Counted from the first letter of the stretch, positions 1 through 7,440 are shown. The stretch: DNA of 17,195 nt from an uncultured Bacillota bacterium (GCA_937916565.1 CALFSR010000217.1:1-17195); one strand, 5' to 3'. Program-made: numbers and translations. Notes: generated from the sequence alone by a model not told the origin.

Positions 1-332
1 CGGGCGCGGGGGCGGCCGCCGGCGTGGCCTATCTGCTGGGAGCCGATCCCAAGCAGATGCTCCACGCCGTCAACTACGTCGTCGCCAACCATTACGGCAC
101 GGTGTGCGACGGCGCCAAGCCCGGGTGCGCCGTCAAGATCGCCTCCGCCGCCGGCATCGCCGTGGAGGGGGCGTGGCTGGCCAAGGAAGGAATGACGCTG
201 TTGCCCCACGGCATCGTCGGAGAGACCTTCAGTGACACCGTCGCAAACGTGGGCTACTTGACCCGGAAAGGACTGGCCATGTTGGACGCGAGCATCGTCG
301 AAATCCTCGTGGAAAAGGGTGAAGCCTGTTGA
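1..332 (+). CDS. L-cysteine desulfidase / UPF0597 (serine dehydratase alpha-like) family protein, 3' end only
   Basis: This is the C-terminal part (109 codons plus stop) of a gene that begins before the window; the reading frame is open from base 3. It carries a Cys-Asp-Gly-Ala-Lys-Pro-Gly-Cys motif followed by Ala-Val-Lys-Ile, a hallmark of the CyuA/YhaM (UPF0597) family. Members are related to serine dehydratase alpha chains, and characterised ones are Fe-S enzymes that break L-cysteine into pyruvate, ammonia and sulfide. The protein is predicted to be cytoplasmic. Its TGA stop overlaps the TTG start of the next gene (TTGA, 4 bases), so translation is probably coupled to the CoA-transferase gene. 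The substrate in this organism is not shown by the sequence. Lysing a small amino or hydroxy acid is plausible. The family call is good, the exact activity less sure. Confidence 0.72.
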   Translation, partial: GAGAAAGVAYLLGADPKQMLHAVNYVVANHYGTVCDGAKPGCAVKIASAAGIAVEGAWLAKEGMTLLPHGIVGETFSDTVANVGYLTRKGLAMLDASIVEILVEKGEAC

Positions 333-1579
333 CGGTCAACGGTGCGGAGGCGCAAGGCCCCGGCATGCCGCTTCCCGGCGACCCGACGCCCTTGGCGGGA
401 CTCGTGGTGGTGGAACTGGCGTCGGGCCTGGCGGCCAACTTCGCGGGCGTGCTGCTGGCGGATTTCGGCGCCCGCGTCATCAAGATCGAGCCCGTTGCCG
501 GCGGCGACCCGTTGCGGCGCGCCGGGCGCTTCGCGGGGGAGGAAGACTCCCTCTATTTCCAGACCGAGTCCCGCGGCAAAGAGTCGGTAGCCATTGACCT
601 CACCTCGCCGGCCGGCCGCGAACTGGCCCGGCAACTCATGGAAAAGGCCGGCGCCGTCATCGAAGACTTGGGCGCCGGTGGCCTGGAGAACCTGGGGCTC
701 GGCCCGGAGGTCCTCGCGGCGGCCAACCCGTCGTTGTGCTTCCTCCGCCTGTCGGGATTCGGGCAGACAGGGCCGTTGAGCCCTTTTTCGGCGGACGATC
801 GGATCGCGCAGGCTTTCAGCGGCGCGCTTTACGTCAACGGCTATCCTGACGCTCCGCCCGAACCCATCAGCGTACCCATCGCCGAGTACTGGAGTGGCCT
901 GACGGGCGCCATCGGCCTGCTTATGGCCATCCACGCCACCCGGGCGGGCCATCCGGGCCAGACCGTAGATCTCGCCTTGTACGAGCCGCTGCTGCGTTTC
1001 CAGGAAGAGATGGTCATCCAATACGATCTATTCGGTACCATCCGGGAGCGGATGGGCAACGAGTACGCCGAGATCGTTCCCTCCAACCACTACGAAACCG
1101 CCGACGGGCGCTGGGTGGCCATTTCGGCCGCGAACGACCGGGCGTTCCAGCGCATCCTGGAGGCCATGGACCGCCTGGAGTGGGCGACCGATCCCCGCGT
1201 GGCCACGCCCAGCGCCCGGTGCGAAAACCGGCAGCTGACCAACCAGATCATCCAGGAGTGGGTCGCCCGCCACACCGCCGAGGAAGTCATGGCCGCCATG
1301 GACGCCAAGAGCGCCCCGGCCGCGGCGATCTACTCCGTCGCGGAGACGGTCAAGGACCCGCAGGTGGTGCACCGGCAAAACATCGTGCCGGTGCCCACCT
1401 CCGACGGCGGCTCTGTGTGTATGCAGGGTGTTGTACCGCGCATCCTGGACGTCCCCGTGGCCCTGCGGCCCGCACCTCGGCTGGGCCAGCACACGGAAGT
1501 CGTGTTGCGCACGGTGCTTGGACTCGATGACGGCACTCTGGAGCAACTGGCTCGAGATGGGGTGATCGGTCGTGCATGA
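329..1579 (+). CDS. class III (CaiB/BaiF) CoA-transferase family protein with Glu in place of the catalytic Asp
   Basis: The 416-residue protein has the usual length and layout of family III CoA-transferases, which move CoA between carboxylic acids in the cytoplasm. It has an N-terminal Rossmann half (Val-Val-Glu-Leu, Ala-Asp-Phe-Gly-Ala-Arg-Val-Ile-Lys-Ile-Glu), the Leu-Ser-Gly-Phe-Gly-Gln-Thr-Gly-Pro block near residue 145 and the C-terminal Leu-Gly-Gln-His-Thr-Glu motif. At the position of the catalytic aspartate (Asp169 of formyl-CoA transferase) there is Glu186, codon 884-886. The neighbouring paralogue has Asp at this position in an ungapped local alignment. The start is TTG 329, overlapping the previous stop, with GGTGAAG just upstream. 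ATG 365 is an alternative that removes a poorly conserved 12-residue lead. The gene overlaps the next by 8 bases. It may be the non-catalytic subunit of a two-subunit enzyme. Confidence 0.9.
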   Translation: MTVNGAEAQGPGMPLPGDPTPLAGLVVVELASGLAANFAGVLLADFGARVIKIEPVAGGDPLRRAGRFAGEEDSLYFQTESRGKESVAIDLTSPAGRELARQLMEKAGAVIEDLGAGGLENLGLGPEVLAAANPSLCFLRLSGFGQTGPLSPFSADDRIAQAFSGALYVNGYPDAPPEPISVPIAEYWSGLTGAIGLLMAIHATRAGHPGQTVDLALYEPLLRFQEEMVIQYDLFGTIRERMGNEYAEIVPSNHYETADGRWVAISAANDRAFQRILEAMDRLEWATDPRVATPSARCENRQLTNQIIQEWVARHTAEEVMAAMDAKSAPAAAIYSVAETVKDPQVVHRQNIVPVPTSDGGSVCMQGVVPRILDVPVALRPAPRLGQHTEVVLRTVLGLDDGTLEQLARDGVIGRA

Positions 1580-2774
1580 TCGGACCGCGCACGACGGGAC
1601 AACGCACCATGGAGCGACCGGGCCAGCGTCCGCAGCGGGGCCCCTGCACGGCCTGCGGGTACTGGACCTGGGGCAGTTCATCGCCGGACCGGTCGCCTGC
1701 ACGCTCATGGCCGAGTTCGGCGCCGACGTGATCAAGGTGGAGCTGCCCGGCCAGGGCGACGGAACCCGCTATCGCCACCCGCTGGTCAACGGGCACTCGG
1801 TGGCGTGGGCCATGCGCGCCCGCAACAAGCGGGGCATCACCCTGGACGTCCGCACCGAAAAGGGGCGCGCCCTTTTCCTGCGCCTCGTGCGCGAGAGCGA
1901 CGTCGTGGTGGAAAACTTCCGCAGCGGCACCTTGGAGAAATGGGGGCTGGGCTGGGACGTGCTCCAGGCGGAGAACCCCCGCCTCATCCTGGTCCGCGTT
2001 TCGGGTTTCGGCCAGGACGGGCCCTACGCCAACCGTTCGGCCTTTGACCGCATCGGCCTTGCCATGGCTGGTTTCACCCACGTGAACGGCAGCCCCGAGC
2101 GGCCGCCCCTGCGCCCCGGTGTCCTGCTGAGCGACTACTCGAGCGCCCTGTTTGGGGTTTTGGGCGTCATGGCGCTGCTGCACCGCCGCGCCCGCACGGG
2201 CCGGGGCGGCGTGGTGGACCTGGGCATCTATGAGTCGGTCCTGCGCATGATGGGCGACGTGGCGGCGGTCTATGACCGCCACGGCGTCGTCCGCCAGCGC
2301 CAGGGCGCGCTGTGGCCCGGGTACGGCTTCTTCGTCAACGCCAAGGCCGCGGACGGCCTCTGGGTAGCGGTGTCCGCGCGGGAGGAGGAGACGGTGGCGG
2401 CCGCCGTGCAGCAGCTCGGCATGCCGCAGGAGAATGGGACGGCGGACACCTTGCGTGCGTGGATTGCCACGTTGCCTGGCGACGAGGCCGTGGCCCGGCT
2501 GCGGCTGCACGGTGTCGCCTGCTCCGTCGTCCAGACGGTCGATCGGCTTGTCCAGGACCCGCACGTGCAGGCCCGGCGCAACTGCATCACCTTGAACGAC
2601 GCCAACCTAGGTCCGGTCACGGTCCAAGGCCCGATTCCCCACTTGTCGCTGACGCCGGGGCAGGTCACCCGGGGCGGCCCGGGCCTGGGCGAGCATAACC
2701 AGGACGTCTACGGCGAACTGCTGGGTCTCACCGCCGACGAGATGGAAGCGCTCAAGCAAGAAAACGTGATCTGA
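1572..2774 (+). CDS. class III (CaiB/BaiF) CoA-transferase
   Basis: This 400-residue family III CoA-transferase should transfer CoA to a carboxylic acid through an aspartyl-CoA anhydride/thioester intermediate. Visible motifs are Leu-Arg-Val-Leu-Asp-Leu-Gly near residue 28, Glu-Phe-Gly-Ala-Asp-Val-Ile-Lys-Val-Glu near 48, the Val-Ser-Gly-Phe-Gly-Gln-Asp-Gly-Pro block near 143, and Asp188 in Leu-Leu-Ser-Asp-Tyr, which matches the catalytic aspartate. The C-terminal Leu-Gly-Glu-His-Asn motif is present. Start GTG 1572 overlaps the previous gene by 8 bases and has GGGGTGAT at good spacing; the first 24 residues are low in conservation, so a shorter product is possible. It is a paralogue of the preceding gene, and the two probably act together as in two-subunit family III enzymes such as benzylsuccinate or malate CoA-transferases. 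The substrate cannot be read from the sequence. Confidence 0.93.
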   Translation: MHDRTAHDGTTHHGATGPASAAGPLHGLRVLDLGQFIAGPVACTLMAEFGADVIKVELPGQGDGTRYRHPLVNGHSVAWAMRARNKRGITLDVRTEKGRALFLRLVRESDVVVENFRSGTLEKWGLGWDVLQAENPRLILVRVSGFGQDGPYANRSAFDRIGLAMAGFTHVNGSPERPPLRPGVLLSDYSSALFGVLGVMALLHRRARTGRGGVVDLGIYESVLRMMGDVAAVYDRHGVVRQRQGALWPGYGFFVNAKAADGLWVAVSAREEETVAAAVQQLGMPQENGTADTLRAWIATLPGDEAVARLRLHGVACSVVQTVDRLVQDPHVQARRNCITLNDANLGPVTVQGPIPHLSLTPGQVTRGGPGLGEHNQDVYGELLGLTADEMEALKQENVI

Positions 2775-2781
2775 AGACGGG

Positions 2782-2821
2782 TGGGCCGCGCGGCCGGCCC
2801 GCCGCCCGGCGGCTTGGCCCA
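2782..2821. repeat. GC-rich inverted repeat in the spacer after the second CoA-transferase
   Basis: TGGGCC at 2782-2787 pairs with GGCCCA at 2816-2821. The interior also folds: a 12-base palindrome GGCCGCGCGGCC starts at 2784, and GCCGCC at 2801-2806 faces GGCGGC at 2808-2813. No T tract follows on either strand, so this is not a classical intrinsic terminator. It could stabilise or process the transcript between the CoA-transferase pair and the crotonase gene. Confidence 0.4.
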
Positions 2822-2868
2822 TTCCGGTGCCGGCTCGAAGGTCATCCCAGAGAACGGGGGAGACGCAC

Positions 2869-3654
2869 ATGTCAATTCTCTACGAAAAAGAGGGTCACAT
2901 CGTCACCATCACCCTTAACCGCCCGGAGCGCCTGAACGCCATGAGCCGCCAGATGGTGGCCGAGCTCAAGGAGGCGTGGCACACGTTCCGGGCCGACGAC
3001 GACGCCCGGGTCGCCATCGTCACCGGGGCGGGGGAGAAGTCTTTCTGCGCCGGCGTCGACCTGAAGGAGGTGGCCGAGCGCAGCGAGACATGGCACCGGG
3101 AAGTGTTCTGGCAGGACCACACGTACGGTTTCGGCGGTACCCTCGAGGAAGGCATGGCCTTGTGGAAACCCGTCATCGCCGCGGTCAACGGCTACTGCAT
3201 CGGCGGCGGGTTCACCCTCATCCTGGGCGCCGACATCCGCATCTGCTCCGAGAACGCCACCTTCTCGTTCCCCGAGGTCAAGGTCGGGCTGCCGACCATC
3301 ACGGGGGCGATCCTGCTGCCTCGCACGGTCCCCTTGGGCTGGGCCGCGCAGCTGCTTCTGGCCGGTGACACCATCGACGCCCAGACCGCCTTGCGCATCG
3401 GGCTCGTGAACAACGTCTACCCCCAGGCCGACCTGATGCGGGAGGCGCGTGCTTTGGCCCAGCGGCTGGCGGACAACGCTCCCCTGGCCGTGCGGGTGAC
3501 CAAGGAAGTCATGATCCGCGGGCTGGACATGCCCTTTGAGCGCTCCTTCGTCATGGGCGAGTACTTGCGCCGCATCGCCCGGGACACCGAGGACTCCCGC
3601 GAGGGCCCCCGCGCCTTCAAGGAAAAGCGGAAGCCCCGGTTTCAAGGCCGCTAG
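2869..3654 (+). CDS. enoyl-CoA hydratase/isomerase (crotonase) family protein
   Basis: This is a 261-residue crotonase-fold protein, the normal family length. It has the N-terminal Thr-Leu-Asn-Arg-Pro-Glu-Arg-Leu-Asn-Ala block, the oxyanion-hole segment Phe-Cys-Ala-Gly-Val-Asp-Leu near residue 60, and Gly-Tyr-Cys-Ile-Gly-Gly-Gly-Phe at 108-115. Of the two catalytic glutamates of rat crotonase (144 and 164), the first is replaced by Thr116 and the second is kept as Glu136. A classical syn-hydratase is therefore unlikely; isomerase, dehydratase or another crotonase reaction is possible. Start ATG 2869 is preceded by GGGGGAG at good spacing, and an upstream in-frame extension of 14 residues lacks family similarity. 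It follows the CoA-transferase pair by 94 bases and probably acts on the CoA ester they make. Confidence 0.9.
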   Translation: MSILYEKEGHIVTITLNRPERLNAMSRQMVAELKEAWHTFRADDDARVAIVTGAGEKSFCAGVDLKEVAERSETWHREVFWQDHTYGFGGTLEEGMALWKPVIAAVNGYCIGGGFTLILGADIRICSENATFSFPEVKVGLPTITGAILLPRTVPLGWAAQLLLAGDTIDAQTALRIGLVNNVYPQADLMREARALAQRLADNAPLAVRVTKEVMIRGLDMPFERSFVMGEYLRRIARDTEDSREGPRAFKEKRKPRFQGR

Positions 3655-3863
3655 CCGCGGGAGGGCGCTGATTGCGCGAGAACAGTGGCCGTGCAGGGGC
3701 CCTGGTTGTGGAATGGCGCTAGTTGCCTGAGGACGCCGCGGATTGAAGCATCGCAGGAAGTGACGGGACAGGGAAAGGGGTGATGCCGGGACCCGGACGG
3801 CCGTATGGTGTTGAACACCGTGGACAAGCGTACGCAGTTTTCTGGGCAAGGAGGATGATCGAG
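3655..3863 (+). other. 209-base gap before the transporter genes
   Basis: No gene, RNA fold or intrinsic terminator was recognised here. It holds one operator-like palindrome at 3807-3819 and, at its end, the strong Shine-Dalgarno AAGGAGG (3848-3854). TTGAAC at 3811-3816 resembles a -35 box, but nothing at the right distance resembles a -10 box. The length suggests that the transporter genes may have their own promoter, which could not be located with confidence. Confidence 0.4.
3807..3819. promoter_or_regulatory. perfect palindrome GGTGTTGAACACC
   Basis: Six-base arms GGTGTT and AACACC flank a single central G, 45 bases ahead of the GTG start of the solute-binding protein gene. The symmetry and position fit a binding site for a dimeric regulator. 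No regulator is encoded next to it, so this is only a candidate. Confidence 0.3.
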
Positions 3864-5429
3864 GTGACATGGCGGCGAGGCTCACGGAGATCCGGGGCCG
3901 CGTTCCTGACGATGGCGCTCATGGTGACGCTGCTCGCACTGGGCGTCATGGGAGGCGCCAAGGCCGAGGCCGTGAAAGAGCTGCGGGTAGCCTTTGACCA
4001 GGGTTTGTCGCACTTTGATCCCCACCTGGGCACCGACAACTCGGAGCTCCAGGTCATTTACGCAGTGTTTGACACGCTGATTCGCTTCGACTCCCAGCTG
4101 AACTTCCTGCCGGGTCTGGCCGAGTCGTGGGAATTCCCGAACCCGACGACGCTGGTGCTCCACCTGCGGCGGGGGGTCCAGTTCCACGACGGCACCGAGT
4201 TTAACGCCGAAGCGGTCAAGTTCAACCTCGAGCGCATTATGGACCCTGCCACCGGCTCCGTCGTCCGCAGCGAGCTGAGCGTCGTCGAATCGGTGGAAGT
4301 GGTCGATTCGCACACCGTGCGCCTCAACCTGTCGAGCCCGTCCGCGGCCATCCTCGGCGCGCTCGCCGACCGGGCAGGGGCGATGGTGTCTCCGACCGCG
4401 CTTCAGCAGATGGGCCCGCGCGAATTTTCCCGGCGGCCCGTGGGCGCCGGCCCCTTCATCTTCAAGGAGTGGGTCGACGGGTCCCACTGGGTGCTGGAGC
4501 GCAACCCCAACCACTGGGAACCCGACTATCCCAAGCTGGACCGGATCGTCTTCTATCACTTCCGCAACCAGGAATCCGCGGTCCAGGCCATGCGGGCGGG
4601 GCAGGTGGATCTGTATGAGCGGGTGCCCGAGCCGCAGGTCGACTGGGTGCGGGCGAGCGCCGATTACGAGCTGGTGAGCGTAGACAGCCTGCGCTTCCCC
4701 ATGCTATACATCAATAGGACCGATCCGCCGCTCAACAACAAGGCGCTGCGGCTGGCCATCGCCCATGCCCTGGATCGGGACGCCATCGCACGGGTCGTCG
4801 GCGGACCGGAGCTCGCGGCCGCCAACGGGCTGTTCCCGCCGGGCTACTGGGCGTACGATCCCAACGTGCCGGGCTACCGTTACGACGTGCAAAAGGCGCG
4901 GGAGTACTTGGCCCAGGCGCGCGCCACCGGCTGGGACGGCCGGCCGGTCCGGATTTTCGGAAACCAGACGAACGAGCACTTGATGAACGCCCAAATTATC
5001 AAGGCCATGCTGGACCAGGCCGGCATCCCCAACGAGCTGGTCATCGGGGATACGGCGCGGTCCAACGACGAGTTCTGGCAGCAGGGCCTGTTTGCCATGT
5101 CGGTAAGCGCTTGGGGCGGGCGCCCGGATCCTAATGCGACGGTGGTCGCCCTGCTGCACGGGCTGGGCAGCTACAACCCGCCGAGGCGGGCCGAGCCCCA
5201 CGGCAGCACGCCGTACTTGGACGAACTGATCGAACGGGCAGCGCAGACCTACGATCAAGCTGAGCGCGCGGCCCTGTACGGAGAAATCCAGCGGATTGCG
5301 TTCGAGGAAGCCTACCTCATCCCGCTGTACTTCAGCCCCTACCAGGTGGCGGTGCGGAAGAACGTCGTCGGCTTCGAACCGAACGCCCTTGGGAAGATCA
5401 TCTACCGGGTCATCGACCTGGCCGAGTAG
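3864..5429 (+). CDS. ABC transporter substrate-binding protein, family 5 (peptide/nickel/organic solute type)
   Basis: The 521-residue product is an extracytoplasmic family 5 solute receptor for a Dpp/Opp-type importer. It starts with a basic segment and hydrophobic core (residues 1-36, ending Ala-Lys-Ala-Glu-Ala), a Sec signal peptide with no lipobox cysteine. The mature part begins Lys-Glu-Leu-Arg-Val-Ala and has family blocks such as Leu-Ala-Glu-Ser-Trp, Val-Gln-Phe-His-Asp-Gly-Thr, Val-Gly-Ala-Gly-Pro-Phe and Arg-Leu-Ala-Ile-Ala-His-Ala-Leu-Asp. GTG 3864 was chosen because AAGGAGG at 3848-3854 is 9 bases upstream; ATG 3855 touches that site, and an even longer frame from 3780 adds non-signal sequence. 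Two permease genes follow. The ligand is unknown; nearby CoA-ester enzymes suggest a carboxylic acid or short peptide-like compound. Confidence 0.93.
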   Translation: MTWRRGSRRSGAAFLTMALMVTLLALGVMGGAKAEAVKELRVAFDQGLSHFDPHLGTDNSELQVIYAVFDTLIRFDSQLNFLPGLAESWEFPNPTTLVLHLRRGVQFHDGTEFNAEAVKFNLERIMDPATGSVVRSELSVVESVEVVDSHTVRLNLSSPSAAILGALADRAGAMVSPTALQQMGPREFSRRPVGAGPFIFKEWVDGSHWVLERNPNHWEPDYPKLDRIVFYHFRNQESAVQAMRAGQVDLYERVPEPQVDWVRASADYELVSVDSLRFPMLYINRTDPPLNNKALRLAIAHALDRDAIARVVGGPELAAANGLFPPGYWAYDPNVPGYRYDVQKAREYLAQARATGWDGRPVRIFGNQTNEHLMNAQIIKAMLDQAGIPNELVIGDTARSNDEFWQQGLFAMSVSAWGGRPDPNATVVALLHGLGSYNPPRRAEPHGSTPYLDELIERAAQTYDQAERAALYGEIQRIAFEEAYLIPLYFSPYQVAVRKNVVGFEPNALGKIIYRVIDLAE

Positions 5430-5435
5430 CAGCGA

Positions 5436-5463
5436 GACCGCCGGCGGGCAGCCGCCGGCGGTC
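5436..5463. repeat. perfect 12-bp intergenic hairpin between receptor and permease genes
   Basis: GACCGCCGGCGG (5436-5447) and its exact complement (5452-5463) are separated by the four-base loop GCAG, 7 bases after the stop of the receptor gene and 20 bases before the permease start. No T tract follows. Such structures commonly protect the upstream receptor mRNA from 3' decay or partly stop transcription, giving more receptor than permease. That role is inferred. Confidence 0.65.
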
Positions 5464-5483
5464 GGTTGGAGAGGGGCGGAAGC

Positions 5484-6434
5484 GTGGTTGGCTTCATCGC
5501 ACGCAGGCTGCTGGCGCTGATCCCGCTCATTCTGGTCATCAGCGTCACCAACTTCATCCTGCTCGACCTGCTGCCGGGCGACGCCGCCCTCGCGATGATG
5601 GGGGCGGACAGCTATGACCCGGCCCGGTACGCGCAGCTGCGGGCGGAACTGGGCTTGGACAAGCCCTTTCTCCAGCGGTATGCGGAATGGATGGGACGGG
5701 TGCTCCAAGGCGACCTTGGAGCATCCGTCCGCTCCAACATGCCCATCACCAATCTGCTCAAGGATCGCATGGCGGTCACCATCACCCTGACCGCCGGCGG
5801 GCTGCTCTATGCGGTCGTGTTTGGTATCGTCATCGGCGTCGTCGCGGGAACGCGGCCCAACACCTGGATCGACCGCGGCCTGACGGTGCTGGCCACCTTG
5901 GGCCATTCCATCCCCAGCTTTTGGCAGGGCATCCTGCTCATCATTTTGTTTGCTCAAGTGCTGCCGTGGCTGCCGGCCTTCGGCTACCGGTCCTGGGCCG
6001 AGCACGGGTTTCTCACCATGGCCCGCTACATGATCTTGCCGTGGTTGACGCTGGGGTCCGGCCTCATGGTTCAAATCGCCCGGCAAATGCGCTCTGCCGT
6101 CATCGAAGTGTACTACCGGGACTTCATCCGCACGGCGCGGGCCAAGGGACTGTCGGAACTCCTGATCGTCTGGCGGCACGTGCTGCCCAACTCCCTCATG
6201 CCCATCATCACCATCGTGGCGCTGCAGGTGAGCGAGCTTCTGGGCGGCGCCGTCGTCACGGAGTCCGTCTTTTCTTTGCCCGGGATCGGCAGCGCCGCGG
6301 TGTCCAGCGTCATCGACCGGGACTTTGCGGTCTTGCAGGCGGTAATCCTGCTGGCCGCGGTGACGGCCGTGCTCGTCAGCCTGCTGGCGGATGTGGCCTA
6401 CGGGCTGCTGGACCCGAGAATCCGCTACGATTAG
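5484..6434 (+). CDS. ABC transporter permease, DppB/OppB family
   Basis: This 316-residue inner-membrane protein is one half of the translocation channel for the solute captured by the preceding receptor. The N-terminus Phe-Ile-Ala-Arg-Arg-Leu-Leu-Ala-Leu-Ile-Pro and the Leu-Leu-Pro-Gly-Asp-Ala segment after the first membrane helix (about residues 9-29) are typical of DppB. The EAA loop, about residues 207-240, includes Arg-Thr-Ala-Arg-Ala-Lys-Gly-Leu and His-Val-Leu-Pro-Asn-Ser and contacts the ATPase. It ends with Leu-Leu-Asp-Pro-Arg-Ile-Arg-Tyr, also typical. GTG 5484 follows GGAGAGGGGCGG; an in-frame TTG at 5466 lies inside that site and would add 6 residues. The gene is 54 bases after the receptor gene and 22 bases before the second permease. 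Confidence 0.95.
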   Translation: MVGFIARRLLALIPLILVISVTNFILLDLLPGDAALAMMGADSYDPARYAQLRAELGLDKPFLQRYAEWMGRVLQGDLGASVRSNMPITNLLKDRMAVTITLTAGGLLYAVVFGIVIGVVAGTRPNTWIDRGLTVLATLGHSIPSFWQGILLIILFAQVLPWLPAFGYRSWAEHGFLTMARYMILPWLTLGSGLMVQIARQMRSAVIEVYYRDFIRTARAKGLSELLIVWRHVLPNSLMPIITIVALQVSELLGGAVVTESVFSLPGIGSAAVSSVIDRDFAVLQAVILLAAVTAVLVSLLADVAYGLLDPRIRYD

Positions 6435-6456
6435 GGATGGAGGAGGTGCTGCTCCC

Positions 6457-7293
6457 GTGAACCGTCGCCGCTTCCTGACGCGCTTGGTCCGCACGCCCGC
6501 GGCGGTCTTTGGTCTTGTCATTCTTATCTTTTACGTGGGCGTGGCGGTGGCCGCACCGTGGGTCGCGCCGTACGACGCCAACGCCATGGACTTTTTCGCG
6601 ATCCGGAAACCGCCCTCCGCCGCCCACTGGCTGGGTACGGACGAGCTCGGCCGCGACGTCTTGAGCCGGCTCGTCATCGGCAGCCGGGCGTCGCTTTTGG
6701 TCGCGTTTTTGTCCGTGTCCGTGTCGCTGGCCCTGGCGGTGCCCGTAGGCGTCCTGGCAGGTTTTTCGGGCGGGCGCACGGACGCGTTCATCATGCGCAT
6801 CATGGACGGGCTTTTGGCCTACCCGGCGCTGCTGTTGGCCCTGGCCATCGCGACGGTGCTCAATCCCGGCGTCCACAGCGCCACGGTAGCCATCGCCATC
6901 GTGTTCTTTCCCCGGTTGACCCGCTTTGTCCGCGGCCAGGTACTCGCTGTCCGGCAGGAGCTGTACATCGAAGCCGCGGTGGCCGTGGGGGTCGGCTGGG
7001 CACGCCTGCTCTTTAAGTACATCCTGCCCAACATTGCCTCGCCCCTCATCGTGCAGGCCTCGCTGTCTATCGCGAGTGCGGTGCTGATCGAATCGGCGCT
7101 CAGTTTCATCGGAGCCGGCATCCAGCCGCCTGAACCGAGCTGGGGCAACATGCTGCGCACGGGCATGGTGTACCTGGACACGGCCGTGTGGCTCGCCATC
7201 GCGCCGGGGGCGACGTTGTCCCTCTTGATGCTGGCCGTCAACCTGCTGGGCGACTCGCTGCGGGACATCCTGGAGCCCCGGTTCCGGGTGTAG
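6457..7293 (+). CDS. ABC transporter permease, DppC/OppC family
   Basis: This 278-residue membrane protein is the partner of the DppB-type permease. It shows the DppC pattern: a first membrane helix near residues 13-35, then Trp-Val-Ala-Pro-Tyr-Asp and His-Trp-Leu-Gly-Thr-Asp-Glu-Leu-Gly-Arg-Asp-Val-Leu-Ser-Arg, the signature that precedes the membrane domain. The EAA loop lies near residues 168-195 with Glu-Ala-Ala-Val-Ala-Val-Gly and Tyr-Ile-Leu-Pro-Asn. The C-terminus Leu-Arg-Asp-Ile-Leu-Glu-Pro-Arg is typical. Start GTG 6457 has AGGAGGT 9 bases upstream (6441-6447). It is the last gene of the + strand run. The usual next genes, the DppD/DppF ATPases, are absent, so the transporter must borrow ATPases encoded elsewhere or upstream of the window. 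Confidence 0.95.
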   Translation: MNRRRFLTRLVRTPAAVFGLVILIFYVGVAVAAPWVAPYDANAMDFFAIRKPPSAAHWLGTDELGRDVLSRLVIGSRASLLVAFLSVSVSLALAVPVGVLAGFSGGRTDAFIMRIMDGLLAYPALLLALAIATVLNPGVHSATVAIAIVFFPRLTRFVRGQVLAVRQELYIEAAVAVGVGWARLLFKYILPNIASPLIVQASLSIASAVLIESALSFIGAGIQPPEPSWGNMLRTGMVYLDTAVWLAIAPGATLSLLMLAVNLLGDSLRDILEPRFRV

Positions 7294-7376
7294 AGAGAAT
7301 CTTACTGGCGAGCCGCGGGCGAACCCCGGCAACCGGACAGTGCCGGGATTCTAGTGGTCGGTTGAAACCTAAAGAA

Positions 7377-7413
7377 AAGGCCGCAAGCTGCGCCCAGCGC
7401 CGCCTGCGGCCTT
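7377..7413. terminator. bidirectional intrinsic terminator between convergent genes
   Basis: AAGGCCGCA (7377-7385) pairs perfectly with TGCGGCCTT (7405-7413). Read on the minus strand the stem is followed by TTTTCTTT, a good U tract for the operon ending at 7441. On the plus strand only TTCTTG follows, so termination of the transporter genes is probably weaker. A smaller stem, CCCGGCA (7325-7331) with TGCCGGG (7341-7347), lies closer to the transporter stop. Confidence 0.75.
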
Positions 7414-7440
7414 CTTGCGTCGGAGAGGTGCGGGCGCGGG

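Noticed and set aside
3811..3839. TTGAAC as a -35 box for the transporter genes
   Set aside because: The hexamers at 15 to 18 bases downstream do not resemble a -10 box.
4704..6521. 605-codon open frame on the minus strand opposite the transporter genes
   Set aside because: It lies antisense to three strongly supported transporter genes, has low-complexity Arg/Gly/His/Gln-rich composition typical of shadow frames in GC-rich DNA, and shows no domain.
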